DNA of 64,000 bases from NCBI RefSeq assembly GCF_041415945.1, contig NZ_JBGCUS010000001.1:930001-994000 (forward strand). Direction: 5' to 3'. Below the pieces are notes generated by a model. That model did not search any database. It worked only from the letters and a program-made list of their open reading frames with translations, and was not told the origin of the DNA. Shown in pieces: positions 25,557-34,143 of the stretch (position 1 is its first letter; the number at the start of each line of letters is the position of its first letter). The DNA is from Ancylobacter sp. IITR112 (lineage in GTDB: Bacteria; Pseudomonadota; Alphaproteobacteria; Rhizobiales; Xanthobacteraceae). The translations under genes were made by a program, and so were the position numbers.

Positions 25557-25860
25557 GACCACGGCCAGGGGTGGGCCGGTTTGCGACGTTCTTACGCAAG
25601 CAAGCCCGCCCCCTGCTTGCCCGCGCGATCGCCCATGAACTCGCCCGTGGAGTCGCCCATGAAAAAGGCCCGGAGCGGTGACGCCCCGGGCCAAAAGCAT
25701 CTGCGTCGGCGTGAGAGGGCGGAAACCGCCGCCTCCGTGGCGCAAGCGAGGGCGTTTTCCGCCCTCACTTGTTCAGGAAGATCGCCGCCAACCGCTGGAG
25801 CAGGCCCTTCGGATAGTGGGCCGCGGGCGGAGCTGTTGTCTGCCCAGGGTTGCTTCCGAT
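25557..25860. other. gap between convergent ABC operon and fae: two inverted repeats only
   Basis: No convincing gene. It holds the fae terminator (listed separately) and a second inverted repeat, GAGGGCGGAAA (25715-25725) with TTTCCGCCCTC (25756-25766). Nothing else stands out. Confidence 0.6.
25662..25692 (-). terminator. rho-independent terminator of fae
   Basis: GGCCCGG (25667-25673) pairs with CCGGGCC (25686-25692), with an inner GCG/CGC pair after one mismatch and a GTGA loop. On the minus strand the stem is followed by TTTTT (plus-strand A at 25662-25666), so it ends transcripts coming from fae. Confidence 0.75.
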
Positions 25861-26367
25861 CTAAGCGGCGAAGGGGTGCTTGGCCGAAGCGGCCTGCGCC
25901 AGAACGTCCTTCACCTTCGGCTCGCCTTCCACGGCGCGCTTCAGCGCTTCCTTGGTCGCCTCATAGTTGAACTGCTGGATCTTGGCGTCGTCCGCCGCTT
26001 CCCAGTGGATGAACACGCCGACCGAGATGAACAGGTCGTCGGCTTCATCTTCCGGGATCACGCCTTCGGCGACGCTGTCGACGACGGCCTTGGCGACCGC
26101 ATACTGGGCCGGGCCGAACATCTGGACCGCCTGGCGGGCGTCCTTGATCGTCACCTTGTTGAACAGGATGGTGTTCGGCTTGGCGAGCAGGTTCGGGGTC
26201 ACGACCGCGAGCAGCGAGGTGAAGCCGTCCTTGTTGTTGGTCAGCGCATTCAGGAAGGCGCTTTCGGCCGCGGAGCCGCGCGGTCCGATGATGAGGTCGA
26301 TGTGAGCGACCTCGTTGCCGTCGCCCACCAGCGACTCGCCGATGAGTACCTTGTTGATCTTGGCCAT
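25861..26367 (-). CDS. fae: formaldehyde-activating enzyme Fae
   Basis: 168 residues, the usual Fae length. It condenses formaldehyde with tetrahydromethanopterin to methylene-H4MPT in the cytoplasm, the entry to the H4MPT-linked oxidation route. Family landmarks are clear: catalytic H22 in [53 protein letters not shown], and [14 protein letters not shown]. It stands alone on the minus strand between the second ABC operon and the two-component system, with its own terminator. A GGGA-N4-TCCC sequence in its leader (about 26388-26400) is only loosely like the palindromes upstream of xoxF. Confidence 0.97.
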   Translation of the reverse strand: MAKINKVLIGESLVGDGNEVAHIDLIIGPRGSAAESAFLNALTNNKDGFTSLLAVVTPNLLAKPNTILFNKVTIKDARQAVQMFGPAQYAVAKAVVDSVAEGVIPEDEADDLFISVGVFIHWEAADDAKIQQFNYEATKEALKRAVEGEPKVKDVLAQAASAKHPFAA

Positions 26368-26839
26368 CTATTCCTCCCAGAACGGGGTTGCATGACAAGG
26401 GACGGGAATTGTCCCCCGATGTCCCGGCTATCTTTGTTGCAGCGTTTGGAACACCAAACCGGTTGGCCCGATAGCGCGACCAGACACGTTACGGCGAGAG
26501 ACTAGGCCCGCTTCGCCTTTATCTGCAAGGGATTCTTCATCCGTGTGACGCCGTTGCGCGCCCTTGCCCCATGGTTTGTTGTGGGGCATGGATAATGGGC
26601 GGCCAGTGAGGAAGCTGGCGGCACGATCAAAAATGCAGCATAATTCGCCGGCTGTGGATCGGCGATGTGCAGCGGCGACGCTGTGGTCGCTGCCCTCGGC
26701 GGCCGCGGCGTAACTGGCAAGCTTTTTGCTGCGTAGCAGCATCATCAAGTGATCCATCTGCCGCGTGCGGCGTAGAGATCAGGTCCGGCCCTTGGGGAAA
26801 CGTTCGGACGGCGTTGCACTCACGCCACGAGGAACAATT
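26368..26839. other. 472-bp gap between fae and a small-protein gene; one stem-loop
   Basis: No convincing coding sequence in either strand. It should contain the fae promoter and the promoter of the right-pointing small gene. A stem-loop is formed by TGCCCCA (26565-26571) and TGGGGCA (26582-26588) around a 10-nt loop. I see no TTCTTAT repeats here. Confidence 0.5.
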
Positions 26840-27049
26840 ATGGAGCTGATTCTTTCGATCTGTCTCGTTGCCAGCCCCGGCACCTGCCGCGAGGAGGCCG
26901 TTTCTGTCGGCCTCGAAGCGCCGCCCGCCCCGATGCAGTGCATGATCGGCGCGATGCCGGTCATCGCCGAATGGACGGAAACGCACCCGAAGTGGAAAGT
27001 GCTCAAATGGCGCTGCACCGCTCCCGGCGCCGGCGGGCGCGACATCTGA
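26840..27049 (+). CDS. small exported-looking protein, unknown
   Basis: 69 residues. The hydrophobic start (LILSICLVASPG) and three Cys (CREE, MQCM, WRCTA) suggest a small secreted or membrane-tethered protein. The sequence includes PPAPMQCMIGAMPVIAEW and HPKWKVLKWRC. I do not recognise a named family. ATG 26840 has GAGG about 8 nt upstream, which is better than the longer frame starting further left. It precedes the sensor-kinase gene by 109 bp. Confidence 0.6.
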   Translation: MELILSICLVASPGTCREEAVSVGLEAPPAPMQCMIGAMPVIAEWTETHPKWKVLKWRCTAPGAGGRDI

Positions 27050-27158
27050 GCTTTCAAGGCTGTTGGAAGATCTGCTGCAGCGCAGCGTGCGCTGGTGCCG
27101 CGTCCATGAAATCATCGGAACGCCATCGCTGTAGAGTGGCACGATCCGGTGAGGCTGC

Positions 27159-28790
27159 ATGGGGCGCGGCTTGTTCTCGTCTTTAAGGGCGCGCATGGCG
27201 CTTCTGTTGTCGGTCGCCGTCTTCGTGACGGCGGCGTCGACCGTGGCGCTCGTGCTCGCGCTCGGGGCGGTCAGCAACCAGCTCGACCGTCTCGTATCGG
27301 CGCAGACACGGCTGGAACTGCTCTCCACCATTTCCGGGCGGATCGGCGACTATGCGCTGCTGGCGCTGCAGGCGGGCCACGAGGCGCCGGATGCCGAGCG
27401 CACGCCTGCCCGCACCGGTCGGGTGCTTGCCGCCGGACGGACACGCGAGGCCTTCGCGCGTCTGGAGGAGGCCCTTTCGGCCTATGTCGGCCGGCTGGTC
27501 GGCGAGGAGCAACGGACGCTGATGGCGGCGCGCAGCCGCACCATTGCCCGGCTACGGGCGCAGTTCGACGTTCTGGACCGGCAGGTCGACCTTGCGCTGA
27601 GGGCGGAAGAGCCGGCGACGGCCGCGCGGGTGGCGCTGGATGTGTTCGCCGCCGGCTTCGGCGCGCCGCTCAGCCAGGCGATGGAAGAGGAGCGCACCAC
27701 CGCGCTTGACGCCTATAATCAGGTGAGAGAGCTTCGCGAGCGGACGATACGCTGGGGGCTGGCCGGCGTCGCGCTCGCCTTCCTGCTGGCGGTCGCGCTC
27801 TACCATCTTCTCGGACGCACGCTGGTGAACCGCGTGGCGGATGTCGCGGCGGCGGCGGCGGCCATCGCACGCGGGCGCTCCGATACCCGCATCACCGTCA
27901 CCGGCCATGACGAACTGAGCCTCGCCATGGCGCGGTTCAACCGCATGGCGGCGCATCTCGCCCGCCGCGAGGCGCGGCTGGTGGCGGATCAGAAGCAATT
28001 GCAGCAGATCGTCGAGGCGCGGACGGCGGAACTGCGCGCCGCCAACACGCGGCTTGAGAATGTCGACATGGCGCGGCGGCGCTTCTTCACCGATGTCAGC
28101 CACGAATTGCGCACGCCGCTGACGGTGATTCTCGGCGAAGTGGAGATCACGCTGCGTCCGCAAAAGCCGCGCGAGGAGGATCTGCGCGCGGCCCTGCTGG
28201 TCATCCAGTCGCGTGCCCGGCGCCTGCACCGCCGGGTGGAAGACCTGCTGCGCATCGCGCGCTCCGAGAGCGGGCAGATCGAGCTCGACCGGTCGCTGTT
28301 CCTGGTGTCGGACCTTTTCGCCGAAGTGTGCGAGGGCATGGGCCCGCTGGCGCGGGCGGGCGGGCTTACCCTGGAGGCGGCCGAGGGCGCCGAGGGTCTT
28401 GCCATCGACGCCGACCGCGAATGGCTGCGCCAGACCCTGGACGGGCTGGTGGCCAATGCGGTGCGCCATTCCCCGCCGGGCGAGGCCGTGCGGCTTGCCG
28501 CCCGCAGCGACGGCGACGAGGTGGTGATCGAGGTGCGCGACCACGGCACCGGCATCCCCGCCGAGGAGCTTCCCCATGTGTTCGAGCGGTTCTGGCGTGG
28601 TTCGGCCGGCACGCGGGAAGGGACGGGTTTCGGAATCGGCCTCGCCCTCGCCAAATGGATCGTCGACCGCCATGGCGGTCGAATCGCTGTTGAAAGCAGC
28701 ACGGGAGAGGATGGGCGGCAGCGCGGCACCTGCGTCACTGTTCGCCTGCCGCTGCCCGTGCCCGACATCACACTGGAGGCCGCCCAATGA
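27159..28790 (+). CDS. membrane sensor histidine kinase
   Basis: 543 residues. TM1 at about 13-36, a periplasmic sensing region about 40-195, TM2 about 199-218, HAMP about 219-272, a short coiled segment, then the dimerisation domain with the phosphorylated H315 in FTDVSHELRTPLT, and a complete HATPase domain (N-box NAVRHS, G1 DHGTGIP, F-box ERFWRG, G2 GFGIGLALAK). It is translationally coupled to the response regulator (ATGA overlap). Lying between fae and pqqA, it probably controls the methanol-oxidation genes, a role played by MxbDM/MxcQE in Methylorubrum; orthology is not established. Confidence 0.9.
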   Translation: MGRGLFSSLRARMALLLSVAVFVTAASTVALVLALGAVSNQLDRLVSAQTRLELLSTISGRIGDYALLALQAGHEAPDAERTPARTGRVLAAGRTREAFARLEEALSAYVGRLVGEEQRTLMAARSRTIARLRAQFDVLDRQVDLALRAEEPATAARVALDVFAAGFGAPLSQAMEEERTTALDAYNQVRELRERTIRWGLAGVALAFLLAVALYHLLGRTLVNRVADVAAAAAAIARGRSDTRITVTGHDELSLAMARFNRMAAHLARREARLVADQKQLQQIVEARTAELRAANTRLENVDMARRRFFTDVSHELRTPLTVILGEVEITLRPQKPREEDLRAALLVIQSRARRLHRRVEDLLRIARSESGQIELDRSLFLVSDLFAEVCEGMGPLARAGGLTLEAAEGAEGLAIDADREWLRQTLDGLVANAVRHSPPGEAVRLAARSDGDEVVIEVRDHGTGIPAEELPHVFERFWRGSAGTREGTGFGIGLALAKWIVDRHGGRIAVESSTGEDGRQRGTCVTVRLPLPVPDITLEAAQ

Positions 28791-29476
28791 ACATTCTGGT
28801 CGTGGAGGACGATCCCGATATCGGCTCGCTGCTGCGGCGTGGCTTTTCCTCCGAGAGCTATGATGTCGAACTGGTCGGGGATGGCGAGGCGGCGCTGCGG
28901 GTGGCCAATGGCAAGCCCTGGGGGGCCATCATTCTCGATGTGATGCTGCCCGGCCGCTCCGGCATCGAGGTGTGCAAGGCGCTGCGTGCCGGGGGGCAGA
29001 CGGCGCCGATCCTCATGCTCTCGGCGCGCTCCAGCGTGAATGAGCGCACCGAGGGGCTGATGGCGGGGGCGGATGACTATATCGTCAAGCCCTTCGCCTT
29101 CGAGGAATTGCTGGCGCGGGTGAAGGTGCAGGCACTGCGCCGCAGCAATGCGGGCAGCGAACCGCGCACGCTGGAAGTCGGCGCGCTGTCGCTCGATCTC
29201 GATACGCGGCAGGCGCTGCTGGGCGGCGTACGGGTGCGGCTGACCGAGCGCGAGGTGGAACTCCTGGCGCTGCTCATGCGTCATCCCGGCGAGCCCCTGT
29301 CGCGCGCGGATATTTTCGCGGCGCTGTGGGCCGGGCATGGCGGCGCCTCGCTCAATGTGGTGGATGTCTATGTCGGCTATCTCCGCCACAAGCTGGCGGA
29401 GGCGCTGCCCGAGGGGGCGCACCTGATCGTGACCGTGCGCGGCCGCGGCTTCATGCTGGAAGCGGAAGGCGGTTGA
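28787..29476 (+). CDS. OmpR/PhoB-family response regulator
   Basis: 229 residues. Receiver domain with acidic pocket E7-D8-D9, phosphorylated D51 (ILDVMLPG), conserved S/T near 79 (MLSAR) and K (VKPF), then a winged-helix OmpR-type DNA-binding domain (LTEREVELLALLMRHPGEPLSR ... VVDVYVGYLRHKL ... RGRGFML). OmpR-type regulators bind direct repeats about 11 bp apart; such TTCTTAT repeats occur just downstream before pqqA and at several other promoters in the island, making this protein the obvious candidate to bind them. Confidence 0.93.
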   Translation: MNILVVEDDPDIGSLLRRGFSSESYDVELVGDGEAALRVANGKPWGAIILDVMLPGRSGIEVCKALRAGGQTAPILMLSARSSVNERTEGLMAGADDYIVKPFAFEELLARVKVQALRRSNAGSEPRTLEVGALSLDLDTRQALLGGVRVRLTEREVELLALLMRHPGEPLSRADIFAALWAGHGGASLNVVDVYVGYLRHKLAEALPEGAHLIVTVRGRGFMLEAEGG

Positions 29477-29523
29477 CGCAGCGGGTGATGAGCAGCGTGG
29501 TATAATGTGCGCCTGACGGAAAG

Positions 29524-29551
29524 ATGGCCAGGTCTTCTTGACGAATGGCCA
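29524..29551. repeat. ATGGCCA direct repeat in the pqqA upstream region
   Basis: ATGGCCA at 29524-29530 and 29545-29551 are 21 bp apart, two helical turns. TGGCCA is itself a palindrome. It lies about 50 bp before the TTCTTAT repeats and could be a second operator of the pqq promoter. Confidence 0.35.
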
Positions 29552-29601
29552 AAGGATCATCACATTATTGACGCGGTGTAATATCCGCAAAGCAACTCAA
29601 T

Positions 29602-29619
29602 CTCTTATAATCTTCTTAT
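29602..29619 (+). promoter_or_regulatory. 11-bp-spaced CTCTTAT/TTCTTAT repeats and TATAAT at the pqqA promoter
   Basis: CTCTTAT (29602-29608) and TTCTTAT (29613-29619) are direct repeats 11 bp apart; an exact TATAAT (29606-29611) overlaps them. pqqA starts 38 bp further on. No convincing -35 lies 17 bp upstream of the TATAAT. The repeats are the same element as upstream of the ABC operons. Confidence 0.5.
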
Positions 29620-29656
29620 GAAGTAAAGAGGGATTGGAAAACATCAGGAGGACGAT

Positions 29657-29734
29657 ATGGCCTGGACTGCTCCTCGCATTGTTGAAGTCTGCGTCGGCAT
29701 GGAAGTCAACGCCTACTATCCGGCTGACTTCTGA
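29657..29734 (+). CDS. pqqA: PqqA, PQQ precursor peptide
   Basis: A 25-residue peptide, MAWTAPRIVEVCVGMEVNAYYPADF by composition but best recognised by its core E16-V-N-A-Y20, the Glu and Tyr that are cross-linked to become PQQ, within the family context VCVGMEVNAYYPA. It is shorter at the C-terminus than many PqqA peptides but complete (TGA at 29732-29734). AGGAGGA sits about 6 nt before ATG 29657. It opens the pqqABCDE operon. Confidence 0.95.
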   Translation: MAWTAPRIVEVCVGMEVNAYYPADF

Positions 29735-29772
29735 GCCTTCTGGGGACGGGATGGCAGGAAATCGCTTCGCCG

Positions 29773-30711
29773 ATGACAACGCCCCCGTCCCACTTCAAGC
29801 TCGTGATCCTCGGATCAGCCGCGGGCGGTGGTTTCCCTCAGTGGAACTGCCGCTGCGCGGTCTGTTCGCTTGCGTGGGCCAATGACCCGCGCGTACGGCG
29901 CCGCACCCAAGCCTCGATCGCGGTGACCGCGAATGGGTCCGACTGGGCGCTGGTCAATTGCGCCCCGGAGATTCTGGCGCAGCTTCAGGCGACGCCGGCG
30001 CTGCATCCCCGGGAGGGGTTGCGCCATTCGCCGCTCAAGTCCGTGCTGCTGACCAATGCCGATATCGACCATGTCGCGGGGCTGTTGAGCCTGCGCGAAG
30101 GCCAGCCCTTCACCTTGCTGGCGACGCCCGGCGTGCATGGCGTGCTTGCCGGCAGCAGTGCCTTCGACGTGCTGGCGCCCGAGGTGGTCGAGCGCCGCGC
30201 GGTGGGGCTGGGCGCCTCTTTCGAACTGGTGGACGGGGTGACGGCGACGATTTTTCCCGTTCCCGGCAAGATCGCCCTCTATCTCGAAGCGCGCGAGCAG
30301 GCGGAAAAGGGCTCGCTCACCACCGACCTGGAAGGCGAGCAGACCATCGGCGTCGAGCTCGCGGCCGGGGGGCGGCGCGTGCTCTACATTCCCGGCTGCG
30401 CGGCGATGACCGAGACCCTGCGCGAGCGGCTGGATGGCGCCGATGCGGTGCTGTTCGACGGCACGCTGTGGCGGGACGACGAGATGGTCCGCGCGGGTGT
30501 CGGCAGCAAGACCGGGGCGCGGATGGGCCACATGTCCATGTCCGGCCCGCTCGGTTCGATCGAGGCTTTGCGCGAGGTCAAGGTCGGTCGGAAAATCTAT
30601 GTTCACATCAATAACACCAATCCGGTGCTGGTTGATGGCTCAGAAGAGCGTGTAACGGCGAATAAAGCCGGATGGGAAATCGCTCACGACGGGATGGAGA
30701 TTGCCCTATGA
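29773..30711 (+). CDS. pqqB: PqqB, PQQ biosynthesis metallohydrolase-fold protein
   Basis: 312 residues. An MBL-fold protein thought to hydroxylate the tyrosine-derived intermediate in PQQ synthesis. Typical sequence: KLVILGSAAGGGFPQWNC with the NCRCAVC cysteine cluster, TNADIDHVAGLLSLREGQPF, and the GHMSMSGPLGSI segment. Its stop overlaps the pqqC start in ATGA. Confidence 0.96.
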   Translation: MTTPPSHFKLVILGSAAGGGFPQWNCRCAVCSLAWANDPRVRRRTQASIAVTANGSDWALVNCAPEILAQLQATPALHPREGLRHSPLKSVLLTNADIDHVAGLLSLREGQPFTLLATPGVHGVLAGSSAFDVLAPEVVERRAVGLGASFELVDGVTATIFPVPGKIALYLEAREQAEKGSLTTDLEGEQTIGVELAAGGRRVLYIPGCAAMTETLRERLDGADAVLFDGTLWRDDEMVRAGVGSKTGARMGHMSMSGPLGSIEALREVKVGRKIYVHINNTNPVLVDGSEERVTANKAGWEIAHDGMEIAL

Positions 30712-31442
30712 CCACGCTTCTTTCACCGGAAGAACTGGAAGCGCGCCTGCGCGATGTCGGCACGCGCCGCTATCACAGCCTGCATCCGTTTCACAAACTG
30801 CTGCATAATGGCCAGCTAACCTTTGGCCAGGTGCAGGCTTGGGCGCTGAACCGCTATTACTATCAGGCGATGATCCCGGTGAAGGATTCCGCCATCCTCG
30901 CCCGCATGGAGGAGCCGGAACTGCGCCGCGTCTGGCGCCAGCGCATCGTCGACCATGACGGCGATCATGAGGGGGAAGGCGGCATCGCCCGCTGGCTGGT
31001 GCTGACCGACAGCCTGGGCCTCGACCGCTCGATGGTCACCTCGCTGCGCGGCCTGCTGCCGGCGACGAAGTTCGCGGTCGACGCCTATGTGCATTTCGTG
31101 CGCGAGAAGACGCTGCTGGAAGCGATCGCCTCCTCGCTCACGGAGATGTTCTCGCCCGGCATCATCGGCGAGCGTGTCGCCGGCATGCTGAAGAACTATG
31201 ATTTCGTCTCCAAGGAGACGCTGGCCTATTTCGACAAGCGGCTGACGCAGGCCCCGCGCGACGCCGATTTCGCGCTCGACTATGTCAAGCAGCATGCCCG
31301 TACGCCGGAGCAGCAGGAGCAGGCGATCCGGGCGCTGGAATTCAAATGCGACGTGCTGTGGGTGCAGCTCGACGCGCTCTACTTCGCCTATATCGACCCG
31401 AAAATGGCCTATCCGGGGGCCTTCGTCCCGAAGGAGGGGTGA
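30708..31442 (+). CDS. pqqC: PqqC, pyrroloquinoline-quinone synthase
   Basis: 244 residues, normal length. It catalyses the final ring closure and oxidation to PQQ. Family segments: RYHSLHPFHKLLHNGQLTFGQ, WALNRYYYQAMIPVKD, IVDHDGDH and YVHFVREKTLLEAIASSLTEMFSP. ATG 30708 overlaps the pqqB stop; an in-frame upstream extension to 30672 is the shadow of pqqB. Confidence 0.97.
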   Translation: MTTLLSPEELEARLRDVGTRRYHSLHPFHKLLHNGQLTFGQVQAWALNRYYYQAMIPVKDSAILARMEEPELRRVWRQRIVDHDGDHEGEGGIARWLVLTDSLGLDRSMVTSLRGLLPATKFAVDAYVHFVREKTLLEAIASSLTEMFSPGIIGERVAGMLKNYDFVSKETLAYFDKRLTQAPRDADFALDYVKQHARTPEQQEQAIRALEFKCDVLWVQLDALYFAYIDPKMAYPGAFVPKEG

Positions 31443-31753
31443 TGACAGCGACTCTCGCGGCGAACAGCGTACCCAGGCTCGCGCGCGGCGTGCGCCTGAG
31501 GCACGACGAGGCGCGCGGCCAGTGGGTGCTGCTGGCGCCCGAGCGGGTGCTCAATCCCGATCCCGTCGCCGTCGAGATCCTGAAGAAGGTGGATGGGGCG
31601 CGTTCCCTCGAACTCATCGTCGATGAACTCGCCTCCGCCTTCACCGTGGAACGTCAGACCGTGGCCAGGGATGTCGATGCGTTCATCGCCGGCCTCGCGG
31701 AGAAGGGGCTGATCGAGATCGCCTCGCCGCTGATCGGGGATGCCGCGTCATGA
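31442..31753 (+). CDS. pqqD: PqqD, PqqA-binding peptide chaperone
   Basis: 103 residues with the PqqD fold signature: [42 protein letters not shown] and a C-terminal helical pair. It binds PqqA and presents it to PqqE. ATG 31442 shares a base with the pqqC stop, and the pqqD stop overlaps the pqqE start, so production of all three is coupled. Confidence 0.95.
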   Translation: MTATLAANSVPRLARGVRLRHDEARGQWVLLAPERVLNPDPVAVEILKKVDGARSLELIVDELASAFTVERQTVARDVDAFIAGLAEKGLIEIASPLIGDAAS

Positions 31754-32895
31754 GCCTCATCGAAGAACCCCGCAGCCGTGTGGAGGCGCCGGTCCGTCCG
31801 GCGCCTCCCATTCCCTATGGCATGCTGGCGGAACTCACCCATCGTTGTCCGCTGCAGTGCCCTTATTGCTCTAATCCCGTCGAACTCGACCGGCGCAATG
31901 TCGAGCTCGACACCGAGACCTGGCTGCGGGTGTTCTCCGAGGCGGCGAAGCTCGGTGTTCTGCAGGTTCATCTTTCCGGCGGCGAACCGACGGCGCGGCG
32001 CGATCTCGAACAGATGATCCGCCATTGCGTCGAGGTCGGGCTTTACACCAACCTCATCACCGCCGGGGTTGGCGTGACGGCGGAGCGTCTGCAGTCCATT
32101 TCCGATGCCGGCATCGACCATGTGCAGCTCTCCTTCCAGGGCGCCACGGCGGACATGACCGACAAGGTCTCCAATTTCCGTGGTGCACATGAGAGGAAGC
32201 TCGCGGTCGCCCATGAGGTGCGGCGGCTGGGCCTGCCGCTCACCATCAATTCGGTCGTTCACCGCGCCAATATTCACCAGATCCCGGACTTCATCGACCT
32301 CGCGGTTTCGCTGGGCGCCAAGCGCATCGAGATCGCCCATTCGCAGTATTATGGCTGGGCGCTGCGCAATCGCGGGGCGCTGATGCCGACCCGCGACCAG
32401 GTGTTCTGGGCGCTCGATGTGGTCGAAGAGGCACGCGCCCGGCTGAAAGGCACGCTGACCATCGACGCGGTGGTGCCGGACTACTACGCCAAATACCCCA
32501 AGCCGTGCATGAATGGCTGGGGCCGGCAGTCGCTGAACGTCACTCCGTCCGGCAAGGTGCTGCCGTGCCATGCGGCGGAGACCATTCCGAATCTCGATTT
32601 CTGGAATGTGCGCGAGCATGGGCTCAGCGATGTCTGGGTGAATTCGCCGGCCTTCAATGCGTTCCGTGGCACCGACTGGATGCCGGAGCCTTGCCAGAGC
32701 TGCGCGCGCAAGGAAATCGACTGGGGTGGGTGCCGCTGCCAGGCGATGGCGATTGCCGGCGACGCCGCCGCCACCGATCCGGCCTGCCATTTGTCGCCGC
32801 TGCATGGCGACCTGCTGGCGCTGGCCGAGGCCGATGCTGAAGGCGCCGACATCTATGATTACCGGCGCTATTTCCAGCCCGACCGCGCCGGCTGA
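31750..32895 (+). CDS. pqqE: PqqE, radical SAM PqqA cross-linking enzyme
   Basis: 381 residues. Radical SAM cluster motif C33-x3-C37-x2-C40 (CPLQCPYC) and a SPASM-type C-terminal region with several cysteines ([32 protein letters not shown]). It links Glu and Tyr of PqqA with PqqD as partner, using auxiliary iron-sulfur clusters. The start overlaps the pqqD stop (ATGA). Confidence 0.97.
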   Translation: MSLIEEPRSRVEAPVRPAPPIPYGMLAELTHRCPLQCPYCSNPVELDRRNVELDTETWLRVFSEAAKLGVLQVHLSGGEPTARRDLEQMIRHCVEVGLYTNLITAGVGVTAERLQSISDAGIDHVQLSFQGATADMTDKVSNFRGAHERKLAVAHEVRRLGLPLTINSVVHRANIHQIPDFIDLAVSLGAKRIEIAHSQYYGWALRNRGALMPTRDQVFWALDVVEEARARLKGTLTIDAVVPDYYAKYPKPCMNGWGRQSLNVTPSGKVLPCHAAETIPNLDFWNVREHGLSDVWVNSPAFNAFRGTDWMPEPCQSCARKEIDWGGCRCQAMAIAGDAAATDPACHLSPLHGDLLALAEADAEGADIYDYRRYFQPDRAG

Positions 32896-32908
32896 CGGAG
32901 TGCCCTTC

Positions 32909-33592
32909 ATGTTGCGTTTCGCGCGTATTCTTGCTGCCGGCTCGATGGCGACCCTCTTCGCAACGGTCGCGCTCGCCGCGCCGACGGCGACCGAGCTGTT
33001 TTTCGAACGCCCCTATCTCACCCAGCTTCAGCCAGGCACGACGCTGACCTATGCCTATAAGCATGTGACCTCGGAGGCCAAGCTCGGCGACGGTTTCGAG
33101 GAAACGCTGGATATGAAGGTGGAAGCGCCCGCCGACGATCCGGCCAAGCGGGTGGCGGATGTCATCATCCATCGCGGCAGCCAGGAAGGCGAGGCCGGGC
33201 CATTTCCGACCATGAACGGCAATCCGATCGCGCTGATCCTGCTGGAGCGCGACGTAAAGGAGATCGCGCAGCTTTCCAAGGGCAGCCCGTTCTATCTGCG
33301 CAACCGGGTGCGCGAGCATCTTGCCACCGGCACGGTGAGCCCGGCGCGCTTTGCTTATGACGGGCGGGAGATCGACGGCTGGAAGCTGACCATGCGCCCC
33401 TTCGCCGAGGACCCGAACAAGGACAAGCTGCTGGAACTGGTCGGGCGGCGCTATGAATTCCTGTTCGCCGATGCCGTGCCCGGCGGGCTCTATTCCATTG
33501 ATGTCGTTACGCCCACGGCGGATGGCAGCGCAAACATGATCGAGACCAGCCTGACACTGACCGGCGTGACCCATGCGCCGGCGGTGAAATAG
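32909..33592 (+). CDS. secreted protein downstream of pqqE, unknown
   Basis: 227 residues with a signal peptide (about 1-23, ending ALAA). The mature protein is a single soluble domain: LTYAYKHVTSEAKLGDGF, VIIHRGSQEGEAGPFPTMNGNP, and YEFLFADAVPGGLYSIDVVTP. No cysteines, membrane segment or known motif that I can name. It starts 13 bp after the pqqE stop with GGAG upstream, so it is probably the next gene of the pqq operon. Confidence 0.75.
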   Translation: MLRFARILAAGSMATLFATVALAAPTATELFFERPYLTQLQPGTTLTYAYKHVTSEAKLGDGFEETLDMKVEAPADDPAKRVADVIIHRGSQEGEAGPFPTMNGNPIALILLERDVKEIAQLSKGSPFYLRNRVREHLATGTVSPARFAYDGREIDGWKLTMRPFAEDPNKDKLLELVGRRYEFLFADAVPGGLYSIDVVTPTADGSANMIETSLTLTGVTHAPAVK

Positions 33593-33613
33593 GCGGCCGC
33601 CCGAGGGAGAGGA

Positions 33614-34063
33614 ATGACCATGGTGAACTCACGGCCCGCCCGGAGAATGGCGGCGCGCCTGACCGCCGCAGCCCTGGTGCTGACGGTGCTTGGCACCGGA
33701 GGCGTTGTGGCGCAGGAGATGCTCTCGCCCGGCCTCACCGCCGGCGCGCGCAAGCCTGTGCCGCAGGCCCCGACTTCCGGCCTGATCAACGACTACCCCA
33801 CCGCGGCGCGCGCGGACTATGTGTTCGCCTGCATGATCGTCAATGGCCAGACCCGGCAGGCGCTCGAGAAGTGCTCCTGCTCGATCGACACCATCGCGAC
33901 CATCCTGCCCTATGAGCGCTATGAGGAGGCCGAGACCATCATGAGCGTCGGCCAGGTGGCGGGTCAGCAGGCGGAACTGTTCCGCAATACCGGCCTCTTC
34001 CGCGACATCGTGGCCGACCTGCACCGCGCGCAGGCGGAAGCCGAAGTCACCTGCTTCTATTGA
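33614..34063 (+). CDS. secreted four-Cys protein downstream of pqq, unknown
   Basis: 149 residues with a signal peptide (ending VVAQ). The mature protein has C73, C87, C89 and C147 (FACMIVNG, EKCSCSID, EVTCFY), a pattern that could hold two disulfides or a metal. I do not recognise a named family, though similar small exported proteins often accompany PQQ/cytochrome genes. ATG 33614 follows GAGGGAGAGGA. Last gene of the right-pointing pqq run. Confidence 0.72.
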   Translation: MTMVNSRPARRMAARLTAAALVLTVLGTGGVVAQEMLSPGLTAGARKPVPQAPTSGLINDYPTAARADYVFACMIVNGQTRQALEKCSCSIDTIATILPYERYEEAETIMSVGQVAGQQAELFRNTGLFRDIVADLHRAQAEAEVTCFY

Positions 34064-34065
34064 AA

Positions 34066-34091
34066 CGTGCCGGGAGGCGGTACCCGGCACG
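34066..34091. terminator. stem-loop between convergent genes
   Basis: CGTGCCGGG (34066-34074) pairs with CCCGGCACG (34083-34091) around an 8-nt loop, two bases past the stop of the four-Cys protein gene. An alternative pairing of GGGAGGC with GCCTCCC (to about 34097) is mutually exclusive. No T tract. Confidence 0.55.
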
Positions 34092-34143
34092 CCTCCCGCC
34101 CCTGAGATGCGTCTTTCGCGGCTTGCCTTTCGCGATTCGCGCC

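Noticed and set aside
26388..26400. fae leader copy of the palindrome
   Set aside because: GGGA and TCCC arms are 4 bp apart in a shorter frame and do not match the CGGGAA-N4-TTCCCG spacing.
29501..29506. TATAAT at the start of the pqqA upstream region as a pqqA -10
   Set aside because: TTGACG at 29473-29478 is 22 bp upstream, too far for a normal promoter, and the element is 150 bp from pqqA; the TATAAT at 29606 is a better candidate.
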